Positions 1 through 9,065 of a stretch of 64,000 nt of DNA are shown one piece after another. How positions within the stretch are numbered: the stretch's first letter is position 1; every line of letters begins with the position of its first letter. The stretch is from CAVTHW01 sp963734625 (GTDB lineage Bacteria; Acidobacteriota; Terriglobia; Bryobacterales; Bryobacteraceae): the NCBI GenBank assembly GCA_963734625.1, contig CAVTHW010000012.1:62001-126000 (forward strand), given 5' to 3'. The position numbers and the translations under genes are program-made. A model generated the notes under the pieces. That model saw only the letters and a program-made list of their open reading frames with translations. It was not told the DNA's origin and did not search any database.

Positions 1-976
1 TATAGACGCCGCCCTCATTGGCCGCCTGATAGCCGCAGCCGCAGGTGAGCGCGTCGTCCGCGCCGCGGCCGAGCGCGCCGTGACAATCGGGGCAGCGCAG
101 CGCCTGCTCGAAGCGATCCGCCCGAAACTCGGGGACCTCGTTGCCCGCCTTTCGGCACACGGCGGCGAATGTCCCGCCCAGCAGCCGCCCAGCCGTCCAA
201 ACCGACCGGTAGCGGTCCAGCCTGACGGCCAGCCGCTTCACGGCGCTCTCGGCCCACCCGCGCTGCGGCACGAAAACCTCGCAGCGGTGGTCAGTGAAGT
301 GTCTCTGGATCAGGGCGCGCCACTGCTTAAGGTCCATCCCGTAGTTCTGGGCGATGCCGAACTCCCGCTCCTGGGCCGCGCCGATCACGTCTTTCACCAG
401 GAAGCCCAGCAATCCCCAATCGTGGAGCCGCCGCTCCAAGGGCGTCATGGCTTCATAGAACCGGCACCTGTAAAGCCTGAGCGACAAGATGCGGCGGAGC
501 GGTTCCTCGGCGAAAAAGAAGATTCCGCCTGGGGCCAGGACGCGCTTCACTTCCGTGAAGACGGCCTCCAGGTCGGTGAACTGGTAAAGCATCTGGAAGG
601 CGGCGACCAGCCGGATCGATCCATCGCGGAAGGGGAGGTTCATGACGTCGCCGGCCAGGCGCACCGGGACTCTGGTCAGCTTCCATGCGTCCTGTAAAGC
701 TGTGCCGTAGCGAAGGGCGTCGGCCGAAAGGTCGAGCGCGAAGCCGTCGGCGCCGAACTCGTTAGCGAGCATGTAGCTGGTGTGCCCGGCGTTGGCGCCG
801 ATTTCGAGGAATGGCGAGACGGGGCCGATGAAATCGAGGTGCTTGGCGAGGAGCCCCCGGCGGCGGGCGTTCTCCTCCGCGTATACCCGCAGAACCCGTT
901 CGGGTTCACCCAGGGAGGCGAACTTGTGAAACTCAACTTCCGCGCGCTTTACGGCGAGAGATTGTGCCGGTCTCAC
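1..976 (-). CDS. Class I SAM-dependent methyltransferase with C-terminal zinc ribbon (3' end outside the window)
   Basis: The frame is open from a GTG at 976 to the window edge, about 325 codons, with no stop seen. I chose GTG because it lies 18 bases after the upstream HAD gene and follows a GAGAGG-like ribosome site; there is no ATG near it. Residues 57-67 read LEIGANAGHTS, a class I methyltransferase motif I, followed by the acidic ALDLS strand and a DVMNLPF segment. The last visible part, about residues 294-312, has CPDC and then CGCGY, a Trm112-like zinc ribbon. The substrate is unknown. It is probably co-transcribed with the HAD gene. Several opposite-strand open frames here have no recognisable domains and I treat them as shadows. 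Confidence 0.75.
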   Translation of the reverse strand, partial: MRPAQSLAVKRAEVEFHKFASLGEPERVLRVYAEENARRRGLLAKHLDFIGPVSPFLEIGANAGHTSYMLANEFGADGFALDLSADALRYGTALQDAWKLTRVPVRLAGDVMNLPFRDGSIRLVAAFQMLYQFTDLEAVFTEVKRVLAPGGIFFFAEEPLRRILSLRLYRCRFYEAMTPLERRLHDWGLLGFLVKDVIGAAQEREFGIAQNYGMDLKQWRALIQRHFTDHRCEVFVPQRGWAESAVKRLAVRLDRYRSVWTAGRLLGGTFAAVCRKAGNEVPEFRADRFEQALRCPDCHGALGRGADDALTCGCGYQAANEGGVY

Positions 977-994
977 GTGGCTGCCCTCTCACTG

Positions 995-1690
995 CTAAAC
1001 CAGCATACCCAAGGGCAGCAGGCGCAGGTCAGGGAGCAGCACATCGGGCGACTCCTTCTCGAGCTCCTCCAGCGAGCAGAGCCCCGTGGAGACGGCGACG
1101 GCCAGTACGCGATTGGCCCGTGCCGCCCTTACGTCGTTGGGCGTGTCGCCCACGAAGGCGACGCGGGTGGCAGCGCGGATCCAGCCGCGCTCGCGAGCCT
1201 GCCGGATCGAGAGCCGCAGCAGCGCCGCCCGGTCTTTGCCCATTTCGCCGAAAGCGGCCATGCGGAAGTGCGCCTTCAACCCGGCGCGCTCCATTTTCTT
1301 CCAGCCGATTCGGGTGAAATTGCCGCTCACCAGGCCCATCGGGACACCGGCGTCGTGCAGCCGGGCGAGAAGCCTCCGCACGCCCGGGCACACTTTCCGT
1401 TCCAGGCTCGGGCAGCCCCGGACGTAGATGGCCTGCGCGTGGCGCTGGATCTCGGGCAGGGCTTCGCGGATCAGCTTGCGGGAAGCGCCGGCATTGCGCA
1501 TCATCGCGGTCAGGATCTCGGGGTCGAGCATGCCGTGCAGAGGCACGCCATCGATGCACGTCAGCAAACCGGTGGTCCGTCGCACGGCTTCGATCAGGGC
1601 GTCTCGATGACGGGGCCCTGCGCCGCGGATCAGGGTGCCGTCAATGTCAAAAAAAACCATTGCGCCCGAGGGGTTCTTGTCTGAGGCCAT
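995..1690 (-). CDS. HAD superfamily hydrolase, phosphoglycolate phosphatase-like
   Basis: This 231-residue cytoplasmic protein has HAD motif I as FDIDGT at residues 14-19 (nucleophile Asp15, acid Asp17), a motif II GLVSGN about residue 128, and a late GDTPNDV motif about residue 188 that binds magnesium. The length and a helical cap between motifs I and II fit the phosphoglycolate phosphatase / beta-phosphoglucomutase-like group, so it should dephosphorylate a small phosphorylated metabolite; the substrate cannot be told. The ATG at 1690 follows AGGAGAG at good spacing. The downstream methyltransferase starts 18 bases after the stop, so the two probably form an operon. Confidence 0.85.
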   Translation of the reverse strand: MASDKNPSGAMVFFDIDGTLIRGAGPRHRDALIEAVRRTTGLLTCIDGVPLHGMLDPEILTAMMRNAGASRKLIREALPEIQRHAQAIYVRGCPSLERKVCPGVRRLLARLHDAGVPMGLVSGNFTRIGWKKMERAGLKAHFRMAAFGEMGKDRAALLRLSIRQARERGWIRAATRVAFVGDTPNDVRAARANRVLAVAVSTGLCSLEELEKESPDVLLPDLRLLPLGMLV

Positions 1691-1724
1691 TCTCTCCTAC
1701 TATAGCGGGGGCGACACCCGCTAC

Positions 1725-2261
1725 TCAGAAAGGGCGCCAGGTCATATCCACCCGGACCGGCATTTCGTTCTTGACGGAAACAGTCAGGAACGAGGGCGGA
1801 TTGATCTTGAAATCGGCCAGCGTCGCCGGAATGGTCCCCGATATCCGTATCAGGTTGCCTTGCGCCGACCGTTGGAATGGAACCTGCTTATACTGGGCGG
1901 TCTGGCCAGCGAGCTCGATCTCGAGGTCGGCATAGATCGTAGCCGATTCCAGCGCCGCCTCGGGCAATCGCACGCGCACGCTGACGAGAGGGAATTGCGC
2001 GCCGCGCGTCACCTGGAGCATGTGAAGATCGCGGTTGCTGTCACCCGATTCAAAGGACTTCACGGGCGCTGCGATCAGGAAATCGCATTGTCCGGCCTGG
2101 CAAACGCCCTTGCCTCGCGCCGCATGGCTGGCGCCCTCGCTCTGATGCAGCGGGTGAGACACATGATAGGTGAGAGTGGATTGTTCCAGAATCCATTGCC
2201 CGTCCGCCGGAAAAAGTGGAAGCGCCAGAAGGAGAAGCGCAATCAGGAATCTCTTGTTCAT
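1725..2261 (-). CDS. YceI-like exported lipid-binding family protein
   Basis: The 178-residue protein begins with a signal peptide (basic MNKR, a leucine-rich core to about residue 17, then FPADG). The mature part resembles YceI: an early STLTYHVSHPLH segment in place of the usual HSxVxFxVxH, a central beta-strand run and a final SFLTVSVKN strand. YceI proteins are periplasmic beta-barrels that bind isoprenoid-like lipids. The similarity is moderate, so the family call is firmer than the ligand. The four-helix membrane protein directly upstream recalls the E. coli yceJ-yceI pair (cytochrome b561 plus YceI), which supports the call. The two genes are only 6 bases apart. Confidence 0.7.
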   Translation of the reverse strand: MNKRFLIALLLLALPLFPADGQWILEQSTLTYHVSHPLHQSEGASHAARGKGVCQAGQCDFLIAAPVKSFESGDSNRDLHMLQVTRGAQFPLVSVRVRLPEAALESATIYADLEIELAGQTAQYKQVPFQRSAQGNLIRISGTIPATLADFKINPPSFLTVSVKNEMPVRVDMTWRPF

Positions 2262-2267
2262 GGATTT

Positions 2268-2855
2268 TCAGAACTTAAAGGATACCGACACAATAGCGGC
2301 CCCGTAGGCGATGCCCGTCACGGCGGCGACTGCCCCGTGCGCGCTCGCGATCCCGTGAACCCTTTCACCGCGGCTTCGCTGCCGGTAGGCTAACGTTCCC
2401 AGGATGGGAGTCAGAATCATTCCGGGGCCATGAATCCAAGCCAGGGTCTTGTGCCAGCGGGTGGACCCGCGGGTGATGGTTCCCGGCACCTTGGGGGCGC
2501 GGATGGCATAGTACGCGGTCGCAAAATACATGCCCGCCGTCGCTATGCCCAGGCCGGCATGCAACTCTCGACCGGAGGTGCTGCTCTTCCTGCCGGAGGC
2601 GCGGTTCGAGGTGATGATGGTGGCAAGCAAAGGAGCCGCCGTTATCAAACCGAGCTGCTGGTGGATCTTGAGCATATGGGACCGCTTGTCTAGCTTGGCC
2701 TGCTCCTCGGCGCTTCCCTTGGTCTGATCGGTTGGGAAGCCGAGATCCCCGAGCGAGGGCGGTTGCGCGTTGCCGGTTTGCGCCAAAGCCGGGAATGAAG
2801 CCGCACACAGACACGCAAGAATTAGTGCGGTCATTCTTAGACGAAACGCTGTCAT
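2268..2855 (-). CDS. Four-helix membrane protein with conserved histidines, cytochrome b561-like
   Basis: I start this gene at the ATG at 2855 rather than the longer frame at 2885 because a signal peptide (MTAFRLRM then a hydrophobic stretch ending in ALAQ) begins there. About four membrane helices follow, each with or next to a histidine: KIHQQ, ELHAG, RWHKT with WIHG, and SAHG. This spacing suggests bis-histidine b-type haem as in cytochrome b561, but I recognise no exact family. The neighbouring YceI-like gene makes the pair resemble yceJ-yceI. It may be a membrane electron carrier; that is inference. Confidence 0.55.
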   Translation of the reverse strand: MTAFRLRMTALILACLCAASFPALAQTGNAQPPSLGDLGFPTDQTKGSAEEQAKLDKRSHMLKIHQQLGLITAAPLLATIITSNRASGRKSSTSGRELHAGLGIATAGMYFATAYYAIRAPKVPGTITRGSTRWHKTLAWIHGPGMILTPILGTLAYRQRSRGERVHGIASAHGAVAAVTGIAYGAAIVSVSFKF

Positions 2856-2912
2856 ATTGCCATTCGACCTCTCCGGCGCCCGCAAAGTCTACTTGACAAG
2901 ATGCCTGCCATG

Positions 2913-3653
2913 CTAATCGAGTTGCAAAAAACCGCGATGGTCAACAACCGGCGACGAAGCCGAGGCCGGCTGCCACGCGTTCCCCTGTTCGACCACTGCG
3001 CTGCGAGCAAACAGCGGCAGACTGCCGGCGCCGGTCCACAAGGCTTCAACGAACAACAGCGGTGGTCGGCCGGGAGGACTCCAGCGGAAGTATCGCATGA
3101 CGGGCTCCAGCTTCGAGCCGGCCAGAAACAAGCGATTCATTTGCCGGATACGATCCTGCAATCGCTCCTCGCCACGCGCCCCGGTCATCCAGGCGTCGCT
3201 TTTGACGATCCCGCGTGCGTGGCTAAACAGGAGCCTCCCGAGCGCCGTGGTCCGCCCTCAGGCCCGCGATTGAATTGGCGGCATCGGGATTCTCGAAGCC
3301 GGCTCCGGATGGACCTTCCATCGATCGCCGACTTGCCACTTCGTTTCAGGCTGAATCTCATGCCGAGCGATGAACTGAGGCGGCACCACATGAACCGGCA
3401 CATCCGGCTGGAGGCGGGCGTAATGGACGGACTCCGGAGACTTGTTGATCGAGATGTCGTTGACGATCCTCTCAAGGGACGGCACGGGAATTTCCCCGCC
3501 GATGAGGAGCACTTGGTCTGAGCCGAAGCGCAACGCAATCCGAACGTCCCGGAACAATGGGTCGCGCACTGGCTCGACGGGTTGAGCCGGCAGCGTCATC
3601 GCGAGGACGGCCGCCATGAAGATAATCCGGACCGCAGCGCAAGGTCCTCTCAC
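2913..3653 (-). pseudogene. Hypothetical exported protein interrupted by an in-frame stop
   Basis: From a GTG at 3653 the frame gives a hydrophobic N-terminus (through MAAVLAMTLPAQ) and a stretch that reads like real protein (VRIALRFGSDQVLLIGGE). A TGA falls at 3258-3260. The same frame then stays open for about 115 codons to a TAG at 2913, again with protein-like composition (MRYFRWSPPGRPPLLF). The two halves are in phase, so either one codon has become a stop or two compensating indels lie between about 3240 and 3300; a second frame there (ENPDAANSIAGLRADHGA) also looks plausible. I do not recognise the family. It could be two small genes instead. Confidence 0.35.
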
Positions 3654-3716
3654 AGTATGGATTCCATCTCCATCTGCCCCTTGCTTCTGGGTTGCCTGAA
3701 GAGCGGTGCGGCGCAG

Positions 3717-3857
3717 GTATTTTAAGGGTACAGACGCATTTTCCGCAGTATCCGCTTTTCGCCGCCCGACATACTCCTCCCAACGGCAGTTTAACACCGG
3801 GTCTTGGACGAGCTCCAGCGAAAGCTCTCAGGGAAAATGCGTCTGTCCCCTTTTTAG
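3717..3857. repeat. Dispersed repeat, copy A, with 15-bp terminal inverted repeats
   Basis: ACAGACGCATTTTCC at 3730-3744 is repeated as its exact reverse complement at 3832-3846, bounding a 117-bp unit. The first 95 bases (3717-3811) match the reverse complement of 39229-39323 with about 9 mismatches by my alignment. No open frame inside is credible. It looks like a small non-autonomous element of the REP or MITE type, possibly mobilised by a REP-associated tyrosine transposase elsewhere in the genome; none is present here. Apart from this element the 320-base gap between 3654 and 3973 holds nothing I can name. Confidence 0.7.
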
Positions 3858-3973
3858 GGCCTGGTGGCCACCCGGGGCGCCACCCACCCACGAATTCTAC
3901 GGAGGAACCATTTGTTCAAACAACCGTAACCATCGGCGCAGCTTGATCGCCAAATGGACTGGGACCACCGCAT

Positions 3974-5587
3974 ATGTACTTCGTTCAGCGGCTTGCAGCC
4001 CTGGTTCTGGTGTCGGGATGTATGTTTGCGCAGACAACTGCCGATTCCGGTCTCCGTGAAGGCTCCATCAGCGGTGTGGTTTGGGATGCCAGCATGGCCA
4101 AGCCCTTGGCAGAAGTGAGTTTGATGCTTGTCGGAGGCTCGGGCCGCCTGAATGCGACCACGGACGCCAACGGAGCATTCAAATTCTCAGGCCTGAAACC
4201 CTCCGATTACCGCCTCGTAGCAGGCGGTAGCTTTGGCGAGGTACTGGGCACGAAATCGATTGCCCTGAAGTCCGGCGAAGATCTGACCGGTGTCAACCTT
4301 CGCGTACTCCTCTCCGGAACGATATCGGGACGAGTGATAGACGAAAATGACGAGCCCATCGCGGGTGTACACGTGTTTCTGGTCGGAACTACGTACCGGA
4401 CCAGAGGCCTGCTGCAATACGAGCCCCAGGCCTTCGCCGGCACGGACGCACAGGGCAGGTATTCGCTACGCGGCGTGCGTCCGGGCTCATCGTGCTTCCT
4501 GGTGGCTCGGAAGAGCCCTGGACGCCTGGAGGCACAGTCCAGCCAGCCTGCCGATCCGAGGGAGCGCAAGCCTGAGCCGTCTGATGCGTGGTATCCGGAC
4601 TTCCCTTCAGCCGAGCGGGCGGTGCAGGTGATGCTGCTTTCCGGCGAACAGCGCGAAAACGTGGACATCCGCTCGCGCCGCTATCCACTACGATGCGTTG
4701 AAGGCAGCACGGAAGCCGAGGGGGAACCGGCTGCGCTCGATTTCCAGCTCCTCGATGATCTTGGCATACTGCTTTCGAGCGGAAAGACGGGCCCGGATGG
4801 GCGCTTTCGGTTCTGCGGGACGGGACGCAGCGATTTCCGGATCTTGACATTTCGCCAACCCACGAGCGGCGAGGCCGCGCTGGTCGGCTCAACTGTGATC
4901 CCAGCCGGGAACGAGGACATTTCCGGACTGCGGATCGCGGCCCAGTCCGGCTTGACCCTTACCGGGCAAGTCGTTTGGGAAACCGGCGCGCCCGCTGAAC
5001 CGATCACTGAGAATCTCGCCGTGGAATTCATGCCAGTAAACCGAAGGCTCCTGCCGTTCGAAACCGGAATCAGGTTCAAGGCGTCTCTGCCAGGCTCGTT
5101 CTCGGCCGACAATCTAGCGCTCGAAGACTACTTGGTCAGCGTTTCCGGGCGACCCGCAGGATCATACGTCAAAGACATGACCTATGCGGGCCGGAGCGTT
5201 CTGAAGACCCCGCTGCACCTGGGGACCGCCGTAGGCAACGCCGAGCTGAAGATCATTATCGGGCGCGATGCGGGCTCACTGACGACGACCGTGCGAGATC
5301 AAGAGGGCAAACCAGTCAGCGACGTGTGGGTGGTGGTGTTCTCCGCCGAGGCGGACTCCGAGAGCGCTCTGGCAAAGAGCATGGATGCCAACGTCACCGG
5401 CCCCTCGGGCGCCCTCACCTTCGGAACGCTGGCACCCGGCAAGTATCTGGTTATTGCGAGCAGTACTTGGATGGACCAGGGCGGCGACATGCTCGGCCGC
5501 ATCTGGCGGGCACGCAACAAAGCCAAGGAGATCGACGTCGGGCCCAGAGCCACGGTCGACATTAACCTGCCGCCCAGCGACATTTAG
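3974..5587 (+). CDS. Secreted protein with repeated carboxypeptidase-regulatory-like domains
   Basis: The 537-residue product has a signal peptide (MYFVQRLAALVLVSGCMFA) and then several beta-sandwich units of the carboxypeptidase-D regulatory type. The first is near residues 30-110 (GSISGVVWDA, TTDANGAFKFSGLKPSDYRL), the second near 112-180 (GTISGRVIDENDEPIAGV, TDAQGRYSLRGVRPG), and weaker ones occupy the rest. These domains usually sit outside the cell in adhesin-like or surface-associated proteins and have no catalysis of their own; no enzyme domain is visible. The family is greatly expanded in Acidobacteriota. The gene stands alone, downstream of repeat copy A. Confidence 0.75.
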   Translation: MYFVQRLAALVLVSGCMFAQTTADSGLREGSISGVVWDASMAKPLAEVSLMLVGGSGRLNATTDANGAFKFSGLKPSDYRLVAGGSFGEVLGTKSIALKSGEDLTGVNLRVLLSGTISGRVIDENDEPIAGVHVFLVGTTYRTRGLLQYEPQAFAGTDAQGRYSLRGVRPGSSCFLVARKSPGRLEAQSSQPADPRERKPEPSDAWYPDFPSAERAVQVMLLSGEQRENVDIRSRRYPLRCVEGSTEAEGEPAALDFQLLDDLGILLSSGKTGPDGRFRFCGTGRSDFRILTFRQPTSGEAALVGSTVIPAGNEDISGLRIAAQSGLTLTGQVVWETGAPAEPITENLAVEFMPVNRRLLPFETGIRFKASLPGSFSADNLALEDYLVSVSGRPAGSYVKDMTYAGRSVLKTPLHLGTAVGNAELKIIIGRDAGSLTTTVRDQEGKPVSDVWVVVFSAEADSESALAKSMDANVTGPSGALTFGTLAPGKYLVIASSTWMDQGGDMLGRIWRARNKAKEIDVGPRATVDINLPPSDI

Positions 5588-5715
5588 GGTGCCGGAGCGG
5601 GCCCGCTGGAAGGTTTCGGCTTCCCCCTTGTTAGAATGAGTCCATGCCGATCCCCGCGCGCGGAAGATGAGACTGCCTAGGCTCACAACCCGGCGCGCCG
5701 TCATCCTGGGCGCTC

Positions 5716-8016
5716 GTGCTGCTGCTGGCGGCCGGGATCGCCGCTCCCTATCTTCGCGCCGATCAGTTCGGCGGGCGCATCCGACAGGCTTTGGAGCAGG
5801 CGCTCGGACGCAAGATCGAAATCGGCAGCGTCCGTTTCAACCTTTTCCGCGGGCCCGGGTTCACTTTGCGCGACGTGGTCATACACGACGACCCAGCCGT
5901 GGGCCTCGAGCCCCTGGCTCAGGTCGGCAGCATCGAGGCGCAGGTAAGTCTTCTGGACCTCCTGCGCGGCCGCCTGGCCTTCTCCAGTCTTCGCCTGGAG
6001 CAGCCCAGCGTGAACCTGGTCAAGACCGCCGCGGGCCCGTGGAACTTCCAGCCGCTCATGAACCAGGCCGTTACCGCCGCGCTTCCCGCCATCGCCGTCC
6101 GCGGCGGCCGGTTGAATTTCAAGCTTGGCAATGTGAAAACGGTCTTCTACTTCAGCAACACCGACCTTGACCTTCGCCCGGCCCGCACCGCCGGCGACGC
6201 TTTCGATTTCAGCTTTTCGGGCGAGCCCACCCGCACCGACCGGACCGCGCGCGGCTTCGGCACGCTGAGCGGACGCGGCCGCTGGCGTGCAGGGGCGTCC
6301 GCCAACGGCACTTTGGAACTGGATATCGACCTGGAGAAGAGCTCGCTTGGAGAACTGGTTACGCTCATGCATGGGCACGACGTCGGCGTGCATGGCCAGG
6401 TGAGCGGACAAGCCAGGTTGCGCGGTCCCGCCTCGGCGCTGGACGTGACGGGGACCCTGCTGTTGGGCGACATCCATCGCTGGGATCTGCTGCCGCCCTA
6501 CGCGGAGGGAGGGCCGCTCAACTTCCGCGGCAAACTCGATCTCATCGGCCAGGATCTGTTGCTGGAGACGTCGACATCCGGGCCGTCCACTCTCGCGGTG
6601 AGGCTTCGGGCCAGCGACTATCTGGTCCACCCGCGCTGGGTCGCGGCCGTAAGCCTGAATCGCTTCCCCATCCCGCCCCTGGTCGACGTGGCGCGCCACA
6701 TGGGCGCTCTGCTTGCCGGCTCGGTCCAAATGGACGGCAGCGTCCTCGGCGTCGTTTCCTACTCCTCCGACACCGGTCTCCAAGGCGCCATTGCGCTGAA
6801 CGGCGTTTCAATCACCGCCGCCGGCTCCGCGCCGGTGCGCTTCGAGGAGGCGCAACTGGTGCTCGACGGCAATCGCGTTTCATTCGCTCCGGCCTCGGTC
6901 AGCCTCGGAGACCGCGACAAGGCGCTCCTGGAATTCGACTACACGCTCGACGCGCAGAAGCTGGACCTCAAGTTCTCCACCGAATCCATGAGCATCGCCG
7001 CCTTGCAATCGGAGGGCGGGCCGTTGCCAGGGCTCGCGAAGCCGTCTCTTGTGGCCCAGCTTCGAGGCGGCAACTGGCAAGGCTTGCTGCGCTATCGCGC
7101 CGGCGCGGACTCGCCCGGCCAGTGGTCGGGGGCGATCCGGCTGGAAGGAGTTTCTCTTCCGCTCCCGGGTTTCGCGCAGCCCCTAGAATTGCGCTCGGCA
7201 AACGTCAATTTCCAGGACGACGCGCTATCGGCGGATCATATACAGGCCGCCTCCGGGGAGACGGAGATCCAGGGCGAATACACCTACCGTCCCACAGCCG
7301 TCCGGCCGCATGTCATCAGGTGCCGCATAGCGAAACTGAAGGCCTCCGAGTTGGAGGCACTGCTGGCGCCCACGCTGCGCCGCCCGCGAAGTTTCCTCGC
7401 CCGTACGCTGCGACTCCAGCGCGCCCCGGCGCCGGATTGGCTCTCAGCGCGGAGGATGGAGGGAGCGGTGGAGATCGGCGCTCTGACCCTGGCCGGAGAG
7501 ACCTTCGATTCGGTGCGCCTTAAGTTCTTCTGGGATGGACCCGTTCTCGACGTTCCCCGCTTTCAGGCCAGAGTCGAAGGCGGCGCCGTGGACGGCTACC
7601 TGTCGGCCGATTTCCGCGGTTCGGCGCCCGTGTATAAAGTTGCCGCCCGCGTTGACTCGGTCGATTGGCGCGGCGGCAAGTTGGAGGGGGACGGTTCCCT
7701 GGCAACCTCCGGCCTGGGAGAGGATCTCTACTGGAACCTCCGCGCCGAGGGCTGGTTCCGCTCACTAACGCCCAAGCTGGGTGAGAATCTGGACTTCCGG
7801 GCTCTATCCGGCGCTTGGGACCTTCGCTGGGATAGAAGGCAGCCGCGCCTGCAACTTAACGGCCTGCGTCTGTCCGCCGGCCAGGACACCTACACCGGCC
7901 AGGGGGCCACCCTCGAAGACGAGCAGCTACAACTCGATTTCTCGCAAGGCGAAAAACGGCTGCGCTTCACCGGGAGCCTGAAACCCATCCGCCTCGAACC
8001 GGTCGAGAACAGATAG
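5716..8016 (+). CDS. AsmA-like inner-membrane/periplasmic protein; N-terminus probably frameshifted
   Basis: The product is about 766 residues. The early part (FGGRIRQALEQALGRKIEIGSVRF, then LRDVVIHDDP and LRLEQPSVNLV) is typical of AsmA/TamB-like proteins, which are anchored at the inner membrane and extend through the periplasm to handle lipids or outer-membrane assembly. The first in-frame start is a GTG at 5716, inside the membrane helix. A better N-terminus, MRLPRLTTRRAVILGA, starts with ATG at 5667 in another frame and joins the helix if one base near 5713-5715 is removed. The true start is therefore probably 5667, with a one-base insertion in the gene or the assembly. It is followed 17 bases later by the coiled-coil gene and probably shares a transcript with it. 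Confidence 0.75.
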   Translation: MLLLAAGIAAPYLRADQFGGRIRQALEQALGRKIEIGSVRFNLFRGPGFTLRDVVIHDDPAVGLEPLAQVGSIEAQVSLLDLLRGRLAFSSLRLEQPSVNLVKTAAGPWNFQPLMNQAVTAALPAIAVRGGRLNFKLGNVKTVFYFSNTDLDLRPARTAGDAFDFSFSGEPTRTDRTARGFGTLSGRGRWRAGASANGTLELDIDLEKSSLGELVTLMHGHDVGVHGQVSGQARLRGPASALDVTGTLLLGDIHRWDLLPPYAEGGPLNFRGKLDLIGQDLLLETSTSGPSTLAVRLRASDYLVHPRWVAAVSLNRFPIPPLVDVARHMGALLAGSVQMDGSVLGVVSYSSDTGLQGAIALNGVSITAAGSAPVRFEEAQLVLDGNRVSFAPASVSLGDRDKALLEFDYTLDAQKLDLKFSTESMSIAALQSEGGPLPGLAKPSLVAQLRGGNWQGLLRYRAGADSPGQWSGAIRLEGVSLPLPGFAQPLELRSANVNFQDDALSADHIQAASGETEIQGEYTYRPTAVRPHVIRCRIAKLKASELEALLAPTLRRPRSFLARTLRLQRAPAPDWLSARRMEGAVEIGALTLAGETFDSVRLKFFWDGPVLDVPRFQARVEGGAVDGYLSADFRGSAPVYKVAARVDSVDWRGGKLEGDGSLATSGLGEDLYWNLRAEGWFRSLTPKLGENLDFRALSGAWDLRWDRRQPRLQLNGLRLSAGQDTYTGQGATLEDEQLQLDFSQGEKRLRFTGSLKPIRLEPVENR

Positions 8017-8033
8017 AATACATCTATCACGCC

Positions 8034-9065
8034 ATGACTCGAATGAACCTTGAAGAAACGCTGGCCAGCCAGCGCGCAACCACGCGAGAGCAACTCGAGG
8101 CCGCTTGGCAGTTGCACATCGCCAGCATCGAAGAGCAGCTCGCCAAGGGCTGGAAAGAGCACCTGGGGCAGATCGTCGAGGAGCGTTTCGCCGAAGTCCG
8201 GGAGCGCGTCGATGAAGCCTTCGCCCAGGATCTCGACGCCAAAGCCGCGGAGATCGGCGCCTCGCTTCGCCGCGACCTCGCGGACCGGTTCAATACGACG
8301 CTCCGCCGGCTGCGGGGGAGCGAAACCGAGACGGATCTGTACACCGCCGTTCTGGAATCCTGCGGAGCCTACTGCCGCCGGGCCGCTGTGTTGCTGCTGA
8401 ACGGGTCCGCGCTAGAGAGCCTCGGTTCGCGCGATTTCGGCGCCGAGGCGAGCGGCCTGCTGGGCGAGGTGGAGATACCCCTCGACTCGGCCCCCGCTCT
8501 GGCCAGCGCCGTCCGGGCCGGCTCTGCCGCCTCCGCCGCGCGTACCGCCGCGGAGCTATCCTCCGAGCTCGCCGCTTTCTTCGGAGAAGATCCCGAGGGG
8601 AAGGTTGGACTGTTTCCTATCGTGTGCGGCGACATGACCGTGGCAGTGCTCCTGGCCGGCGCTGACGGGGAGGACATATCGAGCGGGCTCGACTGGCTCA
8701 CTCAGACGGCCGGCTTGATCCTGGATGCGCGCGCGGCGGCAGCGGTGGCAAGCGCGCCTGAGCCAGACTGGCGCAACCTGCTTCCCGAGGATCAGGAAGT
8801 GCATCTCCAGGCCCGGCGTTTCGCGCGGGTCCACGTGGCGGAGATGCGTCTCTACAAGGCCCAGGCCGTTCGCGACGGCCGCGCTCAAAAGGCGCTCTAC
8901 GCAGCCCTGAAGCAGGACATTGACGCAGCGCGCGACGCCTTCCGGAAGGAATTCATAGAACCTTTCCCCTCCATGCCGGACTATCTCCACCAGGAACTGG
9001 TCCGCACTTTGTCCAATGATGACCCTCTTTTGCTCGGACCGGATTACCCTGGGCCGCTGGCGTAA
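8034..9065 (+). CDS. Coiled-coil protein with a GAF-like C-terminal half, function unknown
   Basis: The 343-residue protein has no signal peptide. Residues 1-100 are a long charged helix rich in Glu, Gln and Arg (EEQLAKGWKEHLGQIVEERF), probably a coiled coil. Residues about 105-240 alternate strands and helices (VLLLNGSALESL, VGLFPIVCGDMTVAVLLAG) in a way that resembles a GAF fold, but I see no ligand motif. The C-terminal 90 residues are helical again. Its 3' end overlaps the start of the lytic transglycosylase gene by 50 bases, so the two are likely translated together. I do not recognise a named family. Confidence 0.65.
   Translation: MTRMNLEETLASQRATTREQLEAAWQLHIASIEEQLAKGWKEHLGQIVEERFAEVRERVDEAFAQDLDAKAAEIGASLRRDLADRFNTTLRRLRGSETETDLYTAVLESCGAYCRRAAVLLLNGSALESLGSRDFGAEASGLLGEVEIPLDSAPALASAVRAGSAASAARTAAELSSELAAFFGEDPEGKVGLFPIVCGDMTVAVLLAGADGEDISSGLDWLTQTAGLILDARAAAAVASAPEPDWRNLLPEDQEVHLQARRFARVHVAEMRLYKAQAVRDGRAQKALYAALKQDIDAARDAFRKEFIEPFPSMPDYLHQELVRTLSNDDPLLLGPDYPGPLA

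Noticed and set aside
80..697. 205-codon open frame on the plus strand
   Set aside because: It is antisense to the methyltransferase, whose motifs are clear; it shows no domain and is a product of high GC.
3258..3260. Selenocysteine codon
   Set aside because: No SECIS-like hairpin follows and the surrounding sequence is not a known selenoprotein.
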